Source: Hyphomicrobiales bacterium (GTDB taxonomy: Bacteria; Pseudomonadota; Alphaproteobacteria; Rhizobiales; Rhizobiaceae). From it: a stretch of DNA of 64,000 bases. Shown one piece after another: positions 33,347 to 42,211 of the stretch. Both the position numbers and the translations under genes were made by a program. The stretch covers positions 62,001 through 126,000 of the forward strand of contig PAPH01000022.1 of the NCBI GenBank assembly GCA_002709005.1. The letters are read 5' to 3'. How positions within the stretch are numbered: position 1 is the first letter of the stretch; each line of letters opens with the position of its first letter. Under the pieces are notes generated by a model. It saw only the letters and a program-made list of their open reading frames with translations. It was not told where the DNA came from and ran no database searches.

Positions 33347-34555
33347 ATGGACTTCACCATATCCAGCGATATCGAAGCGTATCGCGCGAAAATCGCCCGG
33401 TTCGTCGAAGCGGAGATCATGCCTCTGGAAGAGCGTCGCCAGACCTATGACGAACATGGCAACATCGCGCGTTCTCACCTCGAGCCCTTGCGCGAAAAGG
33501 CGCGGGCGGAGGGGCTCTGGTGCCTTCAATTGAAGAAGGAAACCGGAGGGCAGGGGCTGGGCAAGATCGGCATGGCCGTCTGCTACGAGGAGATGAATCG
33601 ATCGATCTTCGGTCCCGTGGTCTTCAATTCCGCCGCGCCCGACGACGGTAACATGATGCTGCTGGAAAAGGCTGCGACCGAGGCTCAGAAGGAGCGCTGG
33701 CTGAAGCCCATCGTCGAGGGAAAGGTGAATTCCGCCTTCGCGATGACGGAACCCCATCCCGGCTCCGGGTCGGATCCCTCGATGATGCTGACGACGGCGA
33801 AACGTGAGGGCGACAGATACATTGTTCGCGGCCGCAAATGGTTCATTACCGGGGCAGCCGACGCACAGCATTTCATCCTCATGGCAAAAACCTCGGACGA
33901 CCCCCGCAAGGGACTGAGCGCCTTCCTTTTCGACCGCGACCAGCCGGGTTGGCGGATCGAACGGCGCATTCCGATCATGGGGCCGGAAGAACATGGCGGC
34001 CACTGCGAACTGATCTTCGAGGATATGGAAATTCCGGCCGAGGATTTGCTCATGGAAGAGGGCGACGGGCTGAAGGTGACGCAGATGCGGCTCGGTCCGG
34101 CGAGGCTGACCCATTGTATGCGCTGGCTCGGCCTTGCCAAGCGCTCAGTAGAAATCGCCCGTACTTACGCCCGCGAGCGTTTCGGATTCGGGCAACGCCT
34201 GTCGGAGCGGGAAAGTGTCCGGATGATGCTCGGCGAACTCGCCATGCAGATCGAGGTCGGACGGCTTCTGGTGATGAAAGCGGCCTGGGAACTCGATCGT
34301 GGCGGCTATGCCCGCAAGGAAGTGTCGATGGCGAAGATCCACGTCGCCAACCTCCTTCACAAGGCAGCCGACACGGCGATCCAGATCAACGGCGCGCGCG
34401 GCTATTCCACCGATACCCCGCTCGAATGGATCTATCGCTATGCCCGCCAGGCGCGTCTCGTCGACGGGGCGGACGAGGTCCACAAGATGGTGCTCGACCG
34501 CTTCCTCGAGAAGGAGGGACGCGACTTCTGGCAGTGGGATGCCCAAGGCGGCTGA
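33347..34555 (+). CDS. Acyl-CoA dehydrogenase (ACAD11/LvaC-like)
   Basis: 402 residues with the three-part ACAD fold. Signatures are AFAMTEPHPGSGSDPS (FAD/substrate loop), KWFITGAADAQ, LGPARLTHCMRWLGLAKRS and INGARGYSTDTPLEWIYRYA. This branch includes mammalian ACAD10/11 and LvaC, which act in 4-hydroxyacyl-CoA breakdown. It starts 10 bases after SDR3 with AAGGA upstream. The APH kinase gene is three positions on; in ACAD11 the two domains are fused in one protein. Ordinary medium-chain dehydrogenase activity is the alternative. Confidence 0.88.
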   Translation: MDFTISSDIEAYRAKIARFVEAEIMPLEERRQTYDEHGNIARSHLEPLREKARAEGLWCLQLKKETGGQGLGKIGMAVCYEEMNRSIFGPVVFNSAAPDDGNMMLLEKAATEAQKERWLKPIVEGKVNSAFAMTEPHPGSGSDPSMMLTTAKREGDRYIVRGRKWFITGAADAQHFILMAKTSDDPRKGLSAFLFDRDQPGWRIERRIPIMGPEEHGGHCELIFEDMEIPAEDLLMEEGDGLKVTQMRLGPARLTHCMRWLGLAKRSVEIARTYARERFGFGQRLSERESVRMMLGELAMQIEVGRLLVMKAAWELDRGGYARKEVSMAKIHVANLLHKAADTAIQINGARGYSTDTPLEWIYRYARQARLVDGADEVHKMVLDRFLEKEGRDFWQWDAQGG

Positions 34556-34578
34556 AGGTCGCAGGCAGGAGGAGACAG

Positions 34579-36171
34579 ATGCGCAACGAACCACACCTTG
34601 CCCGCCGGGCGGCCAACTTTCAGCCGTTGAGCCCGGTGGCCTTTCTCGATCGCGCGCTCGCGGTTCATCCGGACAGGCCGGCCATTATCTGGCGTGACCG
34701 GAAATGGAGTTACGAGGGCTTTGCCGACATCGTCTCGCGGATGGTTTCTTGCCTGAGACTGCGCGGCGTGAAAGCCGGTGATGTGGTGTCCATCATGGCG
34801 GCGAACAGGCCCGAAATGCTGGCAGCCCACTACGCAGTGCCGATGCTGGGCGCGGTATTGAACACCATCAACACGCGTCTCGATCTGCCGGTGGTCACAT
34901 ACATCCTGAATCATGCCGAAAGCCGAATCCTGATCGCCGACCCCGCCTGCGCGGAACTCGCGCGGGCGGCGGCGGCCGGGGCGGGCGTGGGCGTCCTGGA
35001 GCTCGAGACGGAAGAGGGGGACCTGCTCAGCGGGGAGGCCGATCCGCTGGGCGACATGTTCGAGAGCATTTCCGACGAATGGCAGCCGCTTTGCGTCAAC
35101 TACACGTCCGGCACGACGGGAGATCCGAAAGGCGTCGTCTATCATCACCGGGGCGCCTATCTGAATGCCATCGGCAATGTGCTGGCGCTGCGGCTGAATG
35201 ACCGCTCCGTGTATCTGTGGACGCTGCCGATGTTTCATTGCAACGGCTGGTGCCACACATGGGCGGTAACCGCCGCCGGGGGCGTCCATGTCTGCCTCGA
35301 CCGTGTCGATCCGGCGGAAATATTCAGCTCCATCGGCGAGCACGACGTCACCCACATGGCTTGCGCGCCCGTGGTTCTCTACATGCTGCTCAATCACCCG
35401 GAACGCGAAAATTACCACCCCTCGCGGCGTATTCAGGTGGCGTCCGGCGGCGCCTCTCCCTCGGTGGCGCTTATCTCCGGACTTGCCGCTCTGGGGTTTG
35501 ATTTCCTTCATCTTTACGGCCTGACGGAAAGCTACGGTCCGGTGACACTTTGCGAAGTTTCCCCTGAGGAGGCGGCCAGGCTCGGCAGCGAGGAATTGGC
35601 GACGAAGCTCGCGCGTCAGGGCAGTCGCCACGCTACCGCGAACCGCGTCCGGATCATTGGCGAGGACGGAGGGGAACTGCCGTGGGACGGTGCTTCGATG
35701 GGCGAGATCACGCTCAAGGGCAACACGCTGATGGCCGGGTACTATAGGGATGCGGAAGCCACCGAAAAGGCATTCGCCGGCGATGTGTTTCACACCGGAG
35801 ACCTTGCCGTGCGCCACCTGAACGGCGAGATAGAGATCAGGGACCGCGCCAAGGACGTCATCATCTCGGGGGGAGAGAATATCTCCAGCCTCGAGATCGA
35901 AAACGCATTGCACCGTCATCCCTCGGTGCTGCTTGCAGCGGTGGTTGCCGAGGCCGACCCCAAATGGGGGGAGGTGCCGCGCGCATTTGTCGAACTCAAG
36001 GATGGGACGAGCCTCGAAGCCGAGGAGTTGCGGCTGTTTTGCCGCGATCATCTGGCCCACTACAAGGTGCCCAAAAGCTTCACTTTCGGCCCGCTGCCGC
36101 GCACGGCCACCGGGAAGATCCAGAAATTCGTCCTGCGTGAACGCCTGGGTCCGGAGCATGCGGACAGATGA
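34579..36171 (+). CDS. AMP-forming acyl-CoA ligase (LvaE-like)
   Basis: 530 residues, fatty acyl-CoA synthetase class. Motifs are NYTSGTTGDPKGVVYHH, LPMFHCNGWCHTW, FLHLYGLTESYGPVT, FHTGDLAVRH, DVIISGGENISSLEIE and the C-terminal Lys motif TATGKIQKFVLRERL. It activates a carboxylic acid to acyl-CoA. The ATG at 34579 has AGGAGGAG upstream; the longer frame back to 33838 lies inside the dehydrogenase gene. It overlaps the APH kinase by four bases. The FHCNGW pattern is common in medium-chain and aryl-acid ligases. Confidence 0.9.
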   Translation: MRNEPHLARRAANFQPLSPVAFLDRALAVHPDRPAIIWRDRKWSYEGFADIVSRMVSCLRLRGVKAGDVVSIMAANRPEMLAAHYAVPMLGAVLNTINTRLDLPVVTYILNHAESRILIADPACAELARAAAAGAGVGVLELETEEGDLLSGEADPLGDMFESISDEWQPLCVNYTSGTTGDPKGVVYHHRGAYLNAIGNVLALRLNDRSVYLWTLPMFHCNGWCHTWAVTAAGGVHVCLDRVDPAEIFSSIGEHDVTHMACAPVVLYMLLNHPERENYHPSRRIQVASGGASPSVALISGLAALGFDFLHLYGLTESYGPVTLCEVSPEEAARLGSEELATKLARQGSRHATANRVRIIGEDGGELPWDGASMGEITLKGNTLMAGYYRDAEATEKAFAGDVFHTGDLAVRHLNGEIEIRDRAKDVIISGGENISSLEIENALHRHPSVLLAAVVAEADPKWGEVPRAFVELKDGTSLEAEELRLFCRDHLAHYKVPKSFTFGPLPRTATGKIQKFVLRERLGPEHADR

Positions 36172-37181
36172 CCGAGGCCGATTTCGACATTGCGGTCTTC
36201 CGTGATTTTCTGGACGAGCGCTTCGGTCCTTCAGGCCGTTTTGCGCTGACCCGCGTTGCGGGCGGGCAGTCCAACCCGACCTACTTCGTCTCTCATGGTG
36301 ATGCCGACATGGTGCTGCGCAAGAAGCCGAACGGCCCCATCCTGAAAGGCGCACACGCGATCGATCGGGAATACCGTGTGCTTGAAGCGCTTCATCCCAC
36401 CGCTGTGCCTGTTGCAAGGCCGATTCTTTTCCATGAGGAACCGGGGCTTCTTGGCACTCCGTTTTACCTCATGGAGAAAGTCGAGGGACGGGTTTTCACC
36501 GATTGTTCGCTGGCGCAGCTGCCGAAAGGCGAGCGTCGCGCGATTTGGATGGCACTTGCCGATGCGCTGGCAGTGATGCACTCGGTCAGACCGGCGGAGG
36601 TCGGTCTCGAGGATTTCGGCCGGCCGGGCAACTACTTCGAACGACAGATCAGCCGGTGGACCAGGCAATGGCATGCGTCGGACAGTGCGCCGATTCCGGC
36701 ACTCGACGAACTGGCCGATTGGTTGCCGCAACACATGCCGCCCGACGATGGACAGGTGACGCTGGCGCATGGCGATTTTCGCCTTGGCAACATGATTTTC
36801 CATCCCACCGAGCCGCGTGTCGTGGCGATACTCGACTGGGAATTGTCGACACTGGGGCATCCGCTTGGCGATCTCGGCTTTTGCGTTATGCCCTGGCATA
36901 CGTCGCCGGACGAATATGGCGGCATTCTCGGGCTGCCACTGGAGGCGCTCGGTCTGCCGGAAGAGAGCGAATTCGTGGGGCGCTATATGGCTGGGATGGC
37001 GAATTCTGCTCCCCTCATGCTCTTTCACAAGGTGTTCGCGCTGTTCCGTTTCGCCGTGATTTTCGTTGGCATTGCGGACCGTGCCCGCAGCGGAAACGCG
37101 GCCGACAGTAGTGCCGCCGAACTTGGGCCGCTTGCCGAACGCTTCGCTATCCGGGCGCTGGAACTTTCAGAAGGAACTTGA
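36168..37181 (+). CDS. Aminoglycoside-phosphotransferase-fold kinase (ACAD11 N-domain/LvaA-like)
   Basis: 337 residues. It has the APH kinase motifs VAGGQSNPTYFV (glycine-rich loop), MVLRKKP (ATP-binding Lys), TLAHGDFRLGNMIF (catalytic Asp, Asn) and AILDWELSTLGHPLGDLG (metal-binding Asp). The GGQSNPTY pattern and GDFRLGNMIFHP are those of the kinase half of ACAD10/11 and of LvaA, which phosphorylate a 4-hydroxyacyl-CoA so that phosphate can be eliminated. It ends the operon with a 4-base overlap. LvaB, the small partner of LvaA, is not present. Antibiotic resistance is unlikely here. Confidence 0.85.
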   Translation: MTEADFDIAVFRDFLDERFGPSGRFALTRVAGGQSNPTYFVSHGDADMVLRKKPNGPILKGAHAIDREYRVLEALHPTAVPVARPILFHEEPGLLGTPFYLMEKVEGRVFTDCSLAQLPKGERRAIWMALADALAVMHSVRPAEVGLEDFGRPGNYFERQISRWTRQWHASDSAPIPALDELADWLPQHMPPDDGQVTLAHGDFRLGNMIFHPTEPRVVAILDWELSTLGHPLGDLGFCVMPWHTSPDEYGGILGLPLEALGLPEESEFVGRYMAGMANSAPLMLFHKVFALFRFAVIFVGIADRARSGNAADSSAAELGPLAERFAIRALELSEGT

Positions 37182-37316
37182 CCCTTCAATTCTCGGCGGA
37201 AAGCCCCGAGGTGCCTCGCCGGCTGAGTGGATTGACAAAGCAATTTGCAAATTCCGCGCCGGGATCGAGGCTGACCGGTGCCACTTGGCAATTTCCAATC
37301 GAGGTTGCCCGCCGCT

Positions 37317-38126
37317 CTAGGTCTGCAGCCGGCTCATCTGGCCGAGCACCGGCACGAAGCGGGCGAAGAGCTCGGCCTGGGAGGAGATATGGCATTTCTT
37401 GTAGAGCTGCTTGCGGAATACTTTGACGGTCTGGGCGCTGATATCCATGTGCAAGGCGATCGAGGGCGACGAGTGTCCCCTCAGGATCAGCAGTGCGACC
37501 TCCGCCTGACGCCGGCTGAGATGTACATCGAGATGCTCCTGGGCGACCGTGATGAGTAGTTCGACCAGGGAATGTTCGTCGACGTCGGGCCGTGAGAGCG
37601 GCACCGAACTGGCGGCGTGCATCTCCAGGAGCGTTCTGATCACCGGCTCATGTGCGTTGAGCGCGTTTTCATCATGGACCGAAAAGACGTCACCCGAGGT
37701 CCCGTCCTTGCCCATGCTCACGGTCACCGTCATCTCCGCGCCGACCGTCAGGATAACGGAGATCTCGTCGCTGATGCCGATGCGGCCATAATACCACTCG
37801 TAATACCGACTGCGTCGGAACTTGTCCGGGGCGATGTCGAGCAGTCGGTATATCCCTGACGAACCGCGTTCGAGATGAAAATGATAGACCGGATCGAGTA
37901 CGTAGGCGCCGGTGAGGTAATCGCTCTCGATAAAGCGGAACACGTCGGGCCCGGACGTCTGGCGATATTCAACTACGGGCACCCGCGAGCCGTCGAAGAC
38001 AATCACCACGACGTTGTCATACGGCATGCAACTGTGAAGATAGGCGCAGAAGGCGGGATAGAAGTCCGCGCCCCCAACAGAACGGATAGCCTGCGCCAGC
38101 GATGGAGCGTCAAAGCCGGTTTTCAC
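37317..38126 (-). CDS. LuxR-type transcriptional regulator
   Basis: 269 residues. The C-terminal GerE/LuxR helix-turn-helix is clear (LSRRQAEVALLILRGHSSPS, then MDISAQTVKVFRKQLYKKC). The N-terminal 190 residues form no receiver; they may be a GAF/autoinducer-like ligand domain (VVVIVFDGSRVPVVEYRQTS) but lack an obvious homoserine-lactone motif. It is the common LuxR-family class in proteobacteria that sits divergent to a catabolic operon. The GTG at 38126 has AAGGGGG upstream. It probably activates the dimethylformamidase-like/ABC operon on the other strand. Confidence 0.83.
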   Translation of the reverse strand: MKTGFDAPSLAQAIRSVGGADFYPAFCAYLHSCMPYDNVVVIVFDGSRVPVVEYRQTSGPDVFRFIESDYLTGAYVLDPVYHFHLERGSSGIYRLLDIAPDKFRRSRYYEWYYGRIGISDEISVILTVGAEMTVTVSMGKDGTSGDVFSVHDENALNAHEPVIRTLLEMHAASSVPLSRPDVDEHSLVELLITVAQEHLDVHLSRRQAEVALLILRGHSSPSIALHMDISAQTVKVFRKQLYKKCHISSQAELFARFVPVLGQMSRLQT

Positions 38127-38130
38127 GAGA

Positions 38131-38195
38131 TACCCCCTTGGGGTTATACCCCTCTTTATACAGATTGTTATTCTGCCTGATAGTTTAAAGGGGTA
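38131..38195. promoter_or_regulatory. Repeated TACCCC boxes between LuxR gene and amidohydrolase-like gene
   Basis: TACCCC occurs at 38131-38136 and 38147-38152 (16-base period) and inverted, as GGGGTA, at 38190-38195. The first copy also overlaps the Shine-Dalgarno of the LuxR gene, so part of the pattern may be only that. The spacing suits a dimeric LuxR-type activator. Confidence 0.4.
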
Positions 38196-38259
38196 CTTGA
38201 TTTCGGATCAACCGGTCCGGAAACATCGCCAACCGGTACAGGGCCTTCCGGAGAAAGCA

Positions 38260-40341
38260 ATGGATCGACGGATCAACCACAACGCACTGAGCGTGGTCGG
38301 CTACACCACGCCCTGGGCCGTGACCTGCGGCGAGCCGGTGGACCTTCATCTATCCTGCGCGAAGCCGCCGCAATCGATCCGGATCCGCCGGCTCGACACC
38401 CCGACGCGCGAGATACTCGACTGGCCCCTCGAACCCCTCGAGCCCGTCGGGCATCGGACGTTCCGGCAGGGCTCTTATCTGCGCATACCCCCCAGCGAAC
38501 TCGCCAAGACAGGCGGAGTGACCGGCGTCGGGTTCGAACTGTTCCTGACCATCAACGAGGGCGCGCGAATGCTGGTCGACAGCGGCGATCTGGCGCTTGC
38601 GCTGTGCGGATCGCGGCTATCGCTCGTTTGCGGCGGCGCCTCCACCGACACCGGGATCGATCTGCCGCAGCGGATCTGGCTCGACGCTTCACTGACCCTC
38701 TCCGCCGGGTCCGCGCGGATCGAGATCCGCTCCCTCGATAGCCTCGCTCCCTTTGAGGCGACCGCCGAGATCGAATGCGGACCGTCGCGCCTCGGAGAAC
38801 ACGACGTGCTTCTCGGCTCCGACGCGAAATTCGCGCTTCCTTGCCTCAATGCGAAAATCTCCGGCCTCCGGATCGAGACGCCGCAGGGGACGGTGCGCTG
38901 GCGGTTTCCCACGATTCTCCCGGACGGCCCGATCACGTCGCAGGAGGGGCCCTCGACCCTGCACGTCGAGGCGGTGAACCTGCCGACCTTCTGCGTCACC
39001 TCCCCGCGCTGGGACGGCTCCACCTTCGATCCACGCGTCGCCCCCGCCCATTATGACGCGGTTCACATCCACGACGACGACATGGCGGCGCTGGACTGGC
39101 CGTCATCCTGTCGGGTGCGGGTGCCTCTCGATGCTCAATCCGGGATTTACGCCTTCGAGGTCGACTGCGGCGAGAGGGCCGAACAGATCGTCTTCTTCCT
39201 CTCCGCCGACAGGCCCATCGCCCCGCTGGTCTTTGTCGTGCCCACCGCCACCTATCTGGCCTATGCCGACGAATACCTGCCGCCGCATCTCTATCCCTGG
39301 CTGTGCGAAGACCGCGGACACCGGCTGGCCGTCGATAACGATTTCAAATCGCTCTACGATTTCCATCGCGACCTGAGCGGCGTGTCGATCTGCTCCTACC
39401 GCAAGCCCAAGGCGACCCTGCGCGAGGACTACCGCTATCCGCTCGGCGACTGTCCGCACAATCTTCCCGTCGACCTGCATTTCCTGCGGTTCTGCCGCAG
39501 CCACGGCATCGCCATCGACGTCATCACCGACCACGACCTGCACAGCCGCGGGCCTGCGGCGCTGACCCCCTATCGCGCCGTCGTCACCGGCAGCCATCCC
39601 GAATATATGTCGGTCGAGATGGAGGGCGCCTATCGGGCTTTTGCAGCAGGCGGCGGTTCCATCGCCTATCTTGGCGGCAACGGTTTTGCCGGAACGGTGG
39701 CGTTCCGCGACGACCTGATGGAATTGCGGCGCTCGCCGCTCGAGGCCGGGCGCACATGGGACGGACCGGTCGGCGAGCAGGCCTTCGCGATCACCAACGA
39801 ACCGGGCGGCCATCTGCGCTCGCGCGGGCGCGGCGAGTTCAGCCTCACAGGCGTGGGCATCGCACTGATGGGGTTCGAACGGGGCCGGCCGTTCAGCCGC
39901 ACCGAGGCCAGCCGTGACGAGGCCTGCGCCTGGCTGTTTGACGGCGTGGAGGACGAGACCTTCGGCCGCGACGGCATCGTCCTCGGCGCCGCGGCGGGCT
40001 ACGAGGTCGACGCCGTCGACCGCCGGCTCGGTACTTCCGACGAGGTCAAGGTCGTGGCCCGGGCGACCGGCTTTCCCGACAGCTTCTTTCACGATCCGTC
40101 GCGCTGGTACACCGGCGGCGAGACCGAAATGGCAGGCCGGCGCTGTGCCGAAATGACGATCCGCAATCTCGCGTCGGGTGGCCTCATCTTTTCCGCCAGC
40201 TCGGTCGCCTGGCTGGGCGCGCTCCCCGCCGGAGCGGAGATGAACGATGTCGGCCGGATCACCCTCAATCTTCTCGACCGGATTTCGAAAGCTTCCCAGG
40301 AAGACCCCAAGACAGGTTCATCAGCAACCAGAAAACAATGA
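38260..40341 (+). CDS. N,N-dimethylformamidase large-subunit-like protein
   Basis: 693 residues. It resembles the beta (large) subunit of dimethylformamidase: an N-terminal beta-rich region with a lectin-like part (about 90-230), then a C-terminal region with LVFVVPTATYLAYADEYL, DFHRDLSGVSICSYRKPKAT, the conserved VTGSHPEYMSVEMEGAYRAF and GGSIAYLGGNG, and a WLFDGVEDETFG segment. In that enzyme a mononuclear iron is held by two Tyr and a Glu; the Tyr of HPEY is present. There is no small alpha-subunit gene here. It probably hydrolyses a C-N (amide) bond. The ATG at 38260 has GGAGAA upstream; a start at 38197 is less likely. It begins an operon with an ABC importer. Confidence 0.75.
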   Translation: MDRRINHNALSVVGYTTPWAVTCGEPVDLHLSCAKPPQSIRIRRLDTPTREILDWPLEPLEPVGHRTFRQGSYLRIPPSELAKTGGVTGVGFELFLTINEGARMLVDSGDLALALCGSRLSLVCGGASTDTGIDLPQRIWLDASLTLSAGSARIEIRSLDSLAPFEATAEIECGPSRLGEHDVLLGSDAKFALPCLNAKISGLRIETPQGTVRWRFPTILPDGPITSQEGPSTLHVEAVNLPTFCVTSPRWDGSTFDPRVAPAHYDAVHIHDDDMAALDWPSSCRVRVPLDAQSGIYAFEVDCGERAEQIVFFLSADRPIAPLVFVVPTATYLAYADEYLPPHLYPWLCEDRGHRLAVDNDFKSLYDFHRDLSGVSICSYRKPKATLREDYRYPLGDCPHNLPVDLHFLRFCRSHGIAIDVITDHDLHSRGPAALTPYRAVVTGSHPEYMSVEMEGAYRAFAAGGGSIAYLGGNGFAGTVAFRDDLMELRRSPLEAGRTWDGPVGEQAFAITNEPGGHLRSRGRGEFSLTGVGIALMGFERGRPFSRTEASRDEACAWLFDGVEDETFGRDGIVLGAAAGYEVDAVDRRLGTSDEVKVVARATGFPDSFFHDPSRWYTGGETEMAGRRCAEMTIRNLASGGLIFSASSVAWLGALPAGAEMNDVGRITLNLLDRISKASQEDPKTGSSATRKQ

Positions 40342-40351
40342 GGATAACAGC

Positions 40352-41317
40352 ATGCTAAAAACACTCGCACTCGCGACGGCAATCGCCGCTTCGTCTCTCG
40401 GCGCGGCCCATGCCGACACCGTCAAACTCGGCCTGCAGCCGTGGCTCGGATACGGCCCGCTCTGGGTCGCCGAGGAAAAGGGGTTCTTCAAGGACCACAA
40501 CGTTGACGTCGCCCTGACCACCTTCAACTGGGACCAGGACATGACCGCCGCACTCGCCAGCGGCAATCTCGACGTCATCGCCAGCGCCACCAACGGCATG
40601 GTGACCAACTTCAATCAGGACGTCGACCAGAAGGGCTTTCTGATCATGGACCTGTCCTTTGAGGCCGACGGCATCATCGCCGGCGACGGCATCGCCTCGA
40701 TCGCCGACCTGAAGGGCAAGAAGGTCGCCTTCGAATCCGGCGCCACCAGCGACCTGCTGATCAATTACGCGCTCAAGGAAAACGGCATGACGCTCGCTGA
40801 TATCGAGCACGTCCCGATGGGCGCCTCGGAAGCAGGCCTTGCGCTGATCGCCGGCCGCGTCGACGCCGCCGTCACCTATGAGCCCTATATCTCGACCACA
40901 CTGTCGCAGGGCGAAGGCCACTCTGTGATCTACACCGCGGCGGAAAAGCCCGGTCTGATCGGTGACATGCTGACCGCGTCGTCGGAATGGATCAAGGCCA
41001 ACCCCGAGGACGTCAAGGGACTGATTCTCGCCTGGGACGACGCCATCAACTTCATCCGCGCCAATCCCGAGGAAGGCAAGGCGATGATCGCCAAGGCGGT
41101 CGGCAGCCCGATGGAAGAGTTCGAGCCGGCCTTCGAGGGCGTTCGGCTTTATAACGTCGCCGAGAACGTCGACGCGCTGAAGGGTGAATTCCAGGCATCG
41201 CTGCAGACGGTCGGTGAAATCCTCCAGGCCACCAACCCGGACAACATCAAGACGGTCCCCGCCGCCGAGGACCTGCTGATGATGGACGCGCTCAACGCGG
41301 TTGCGGCCAAGCAGTAA
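40352..41317 (+). CDS. ABC transporter substrate-binding protein (NMT1/SsuA/TauA type)
   Basis: 321 residues. Sec signal peptide MLKTLALATAIAASSLGAAH(A), then the type-2 binding fold KLGLQPWLGYGPLWVAEEKG, the LDVIASATNG loop, ADLKGKKVAFESGATSDLL and VDAAVTYEPY. This family binds sulfonates, nitrate, thiamine precursors, pyrimidine precursors or other small organic compounds. The ATG at 40352 follows GAGGATAACAGC. It comes 10 bases after the amidohydrolase-like gene, so that protein's substrate and this ligand are likely related. Confidence 0.9.
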   Translation: MLKTLALATAIAASSLGAAHADTVKLGLQPWLGYGPLWVAEEKGFFKDHNVDVALTTFNWDQDMTAALASGNLDVIASATNGMVTNFNQDVDQKGFLIMDLSFEADGIIAGDGIASIADLKGKKVAFESGATSDLLINYALKENGMTLADIEHVPMGASEAGLALIAGRVDAAVTYEPYISTTLSQGEGHSVIYTAAEKPGLIGDMLTASSEWIKANPEDVKGLILAWDDAINFIRANPEEGKAMIAKAVGSPMEEFEPAFEGVRLYNVAENVDALKGEFQASLQTVGEILQATNPDNIKTVPAAEDLLMMDALNAVAAKQ

Positions 41318-41324
41318 ACGAAAA

Positions 41325-41352
41325 GGCCGGCGATCCTTCGCGGTCGCCGGCC
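41325..41352 (+). terminator. Hairpin between binding-protein and permease genes
   Basis: Inverted repeat GGCCGGCGA / TCGCCGGCC eight bases after the binding-protein stop, with a TTCG near the loop centre. It parallels the hairpins after two other binding-protein genes in this window and probably stabilises the upstream mRNA rather than ending the operon. Confidence 0.55.
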
Positions 41353-41377
41353 CTCTCGCCCTTGAAGGAAAATCGCC

Positions 41378-42211
41378 GTGTCCGCACCGCAATCGCGTCA
41401 ACCGCGCCCCCGCAAGAAATCCGCAAGCCTGTTCCAGCTGCGACAGGACATTCCTGACCGCGTGTTCTTCGCCGCCGGCTTCGTGATTCCGGCCGCCCTG
41501 CTCTTGATCTGGTGGCTGGTCGCCTCACTGGGGCTGGTCAAGCCCCTTTTCCTGCCGGGTCCGTTGAGCGTCATCGGAGAAGGCTGGCGGCAACTCACGG
41601 AGGGCATCCTTTTCGAGGACGCCTCGGTGAGCATCTACCGCATCGTGGTGGGCTGGGCGGTGGCCACGATCGTCGCGGTTCCCGTCGGCATCCTGATGGG
41701 CAATTACAGGCTGGTCGAAGGCCTCTTCGAGCCGCTGATTTCGACCGCGCGCTACATGCCGGTCGTGGCGCTGATCCCGCTGTCGATCCTGTGGGCCGGC
41801 ATCGGCGACGGTCAGAAGATCCTGATCCTGTTCCTGGGCACCTTCTTCCAGCAGGCCCTCATGATCATGGACAACGTCAAGAACATCGACATCAACCTGA
41901 TCCGGGCGGGCCAGACGCTCGGTTTCACCAACAACGAAATTCTCAGGCGGATCATCCTGCCGGCCGCGCTCCCCGGAATCTGGGACACTTTCCGCATCAC
42001 CATCGGCTGGACCTGGACCTATCTTGTTGTCGCTGAACTGGTTGCCGCGAACTCCGGCCTGGGCAGGCGGATCATGGATGCGCAGCGCTATCTTTCCACC
42101 GACACGATCCTGTTCGGAACGCTGTTCATAGGCCTGCTCGGCCTGTTGACGGACTATCTGTTCAAACGCGCCGGCAAATCGCTTTTCAAATGGAGCAGCC
42201 AGACCCGATGA
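41378..42211 (+). CDS. ABC transporter permease (SsuC/TauC-like)
   Basis: 277 residues with about six transmembrane segments and the BPD_transp_1 EAA loop (DINLIRAGQTLGFTNNEILR, then IILPAALPGIWDTFRI). GTG start at 41378 with AAGGAAAA upstream. It is the channel for the adjacent binding protein and ATPase and overlaps the ATPase start in an ATGA. Confidence 0.9.
   Translation: MSAPQSRQPRPRKKSASLFQLRQDIPDRVFFAAGFVIPAALLLIWWLVASLGLVKPLFLPGPLSVIGEGWRQLTEGILFEDASVSIYRIVVGWAVATIVAVPVGILMGNYRLVEGLFEPLISTARYMPVVALIPLSILWAGIGDGQKILILFLGTFFQQALMIMDNVKNIDINLIRAGQTLGFTNNEILRRIILPAALPGIWDTFRITIGWTWTYLVVAELVAANSGLGRRIMDAQRYLSTDTILFGTLFIGLLGLLTDYLFKRAGKSLFKWSSQTR

Noticed and set aside
36168..37181. Aminoglycoside resistance gene
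   Set aside because: The fold is APH, but sequence motifs and neighbours match the ACAD11/LvaA kinase branch.
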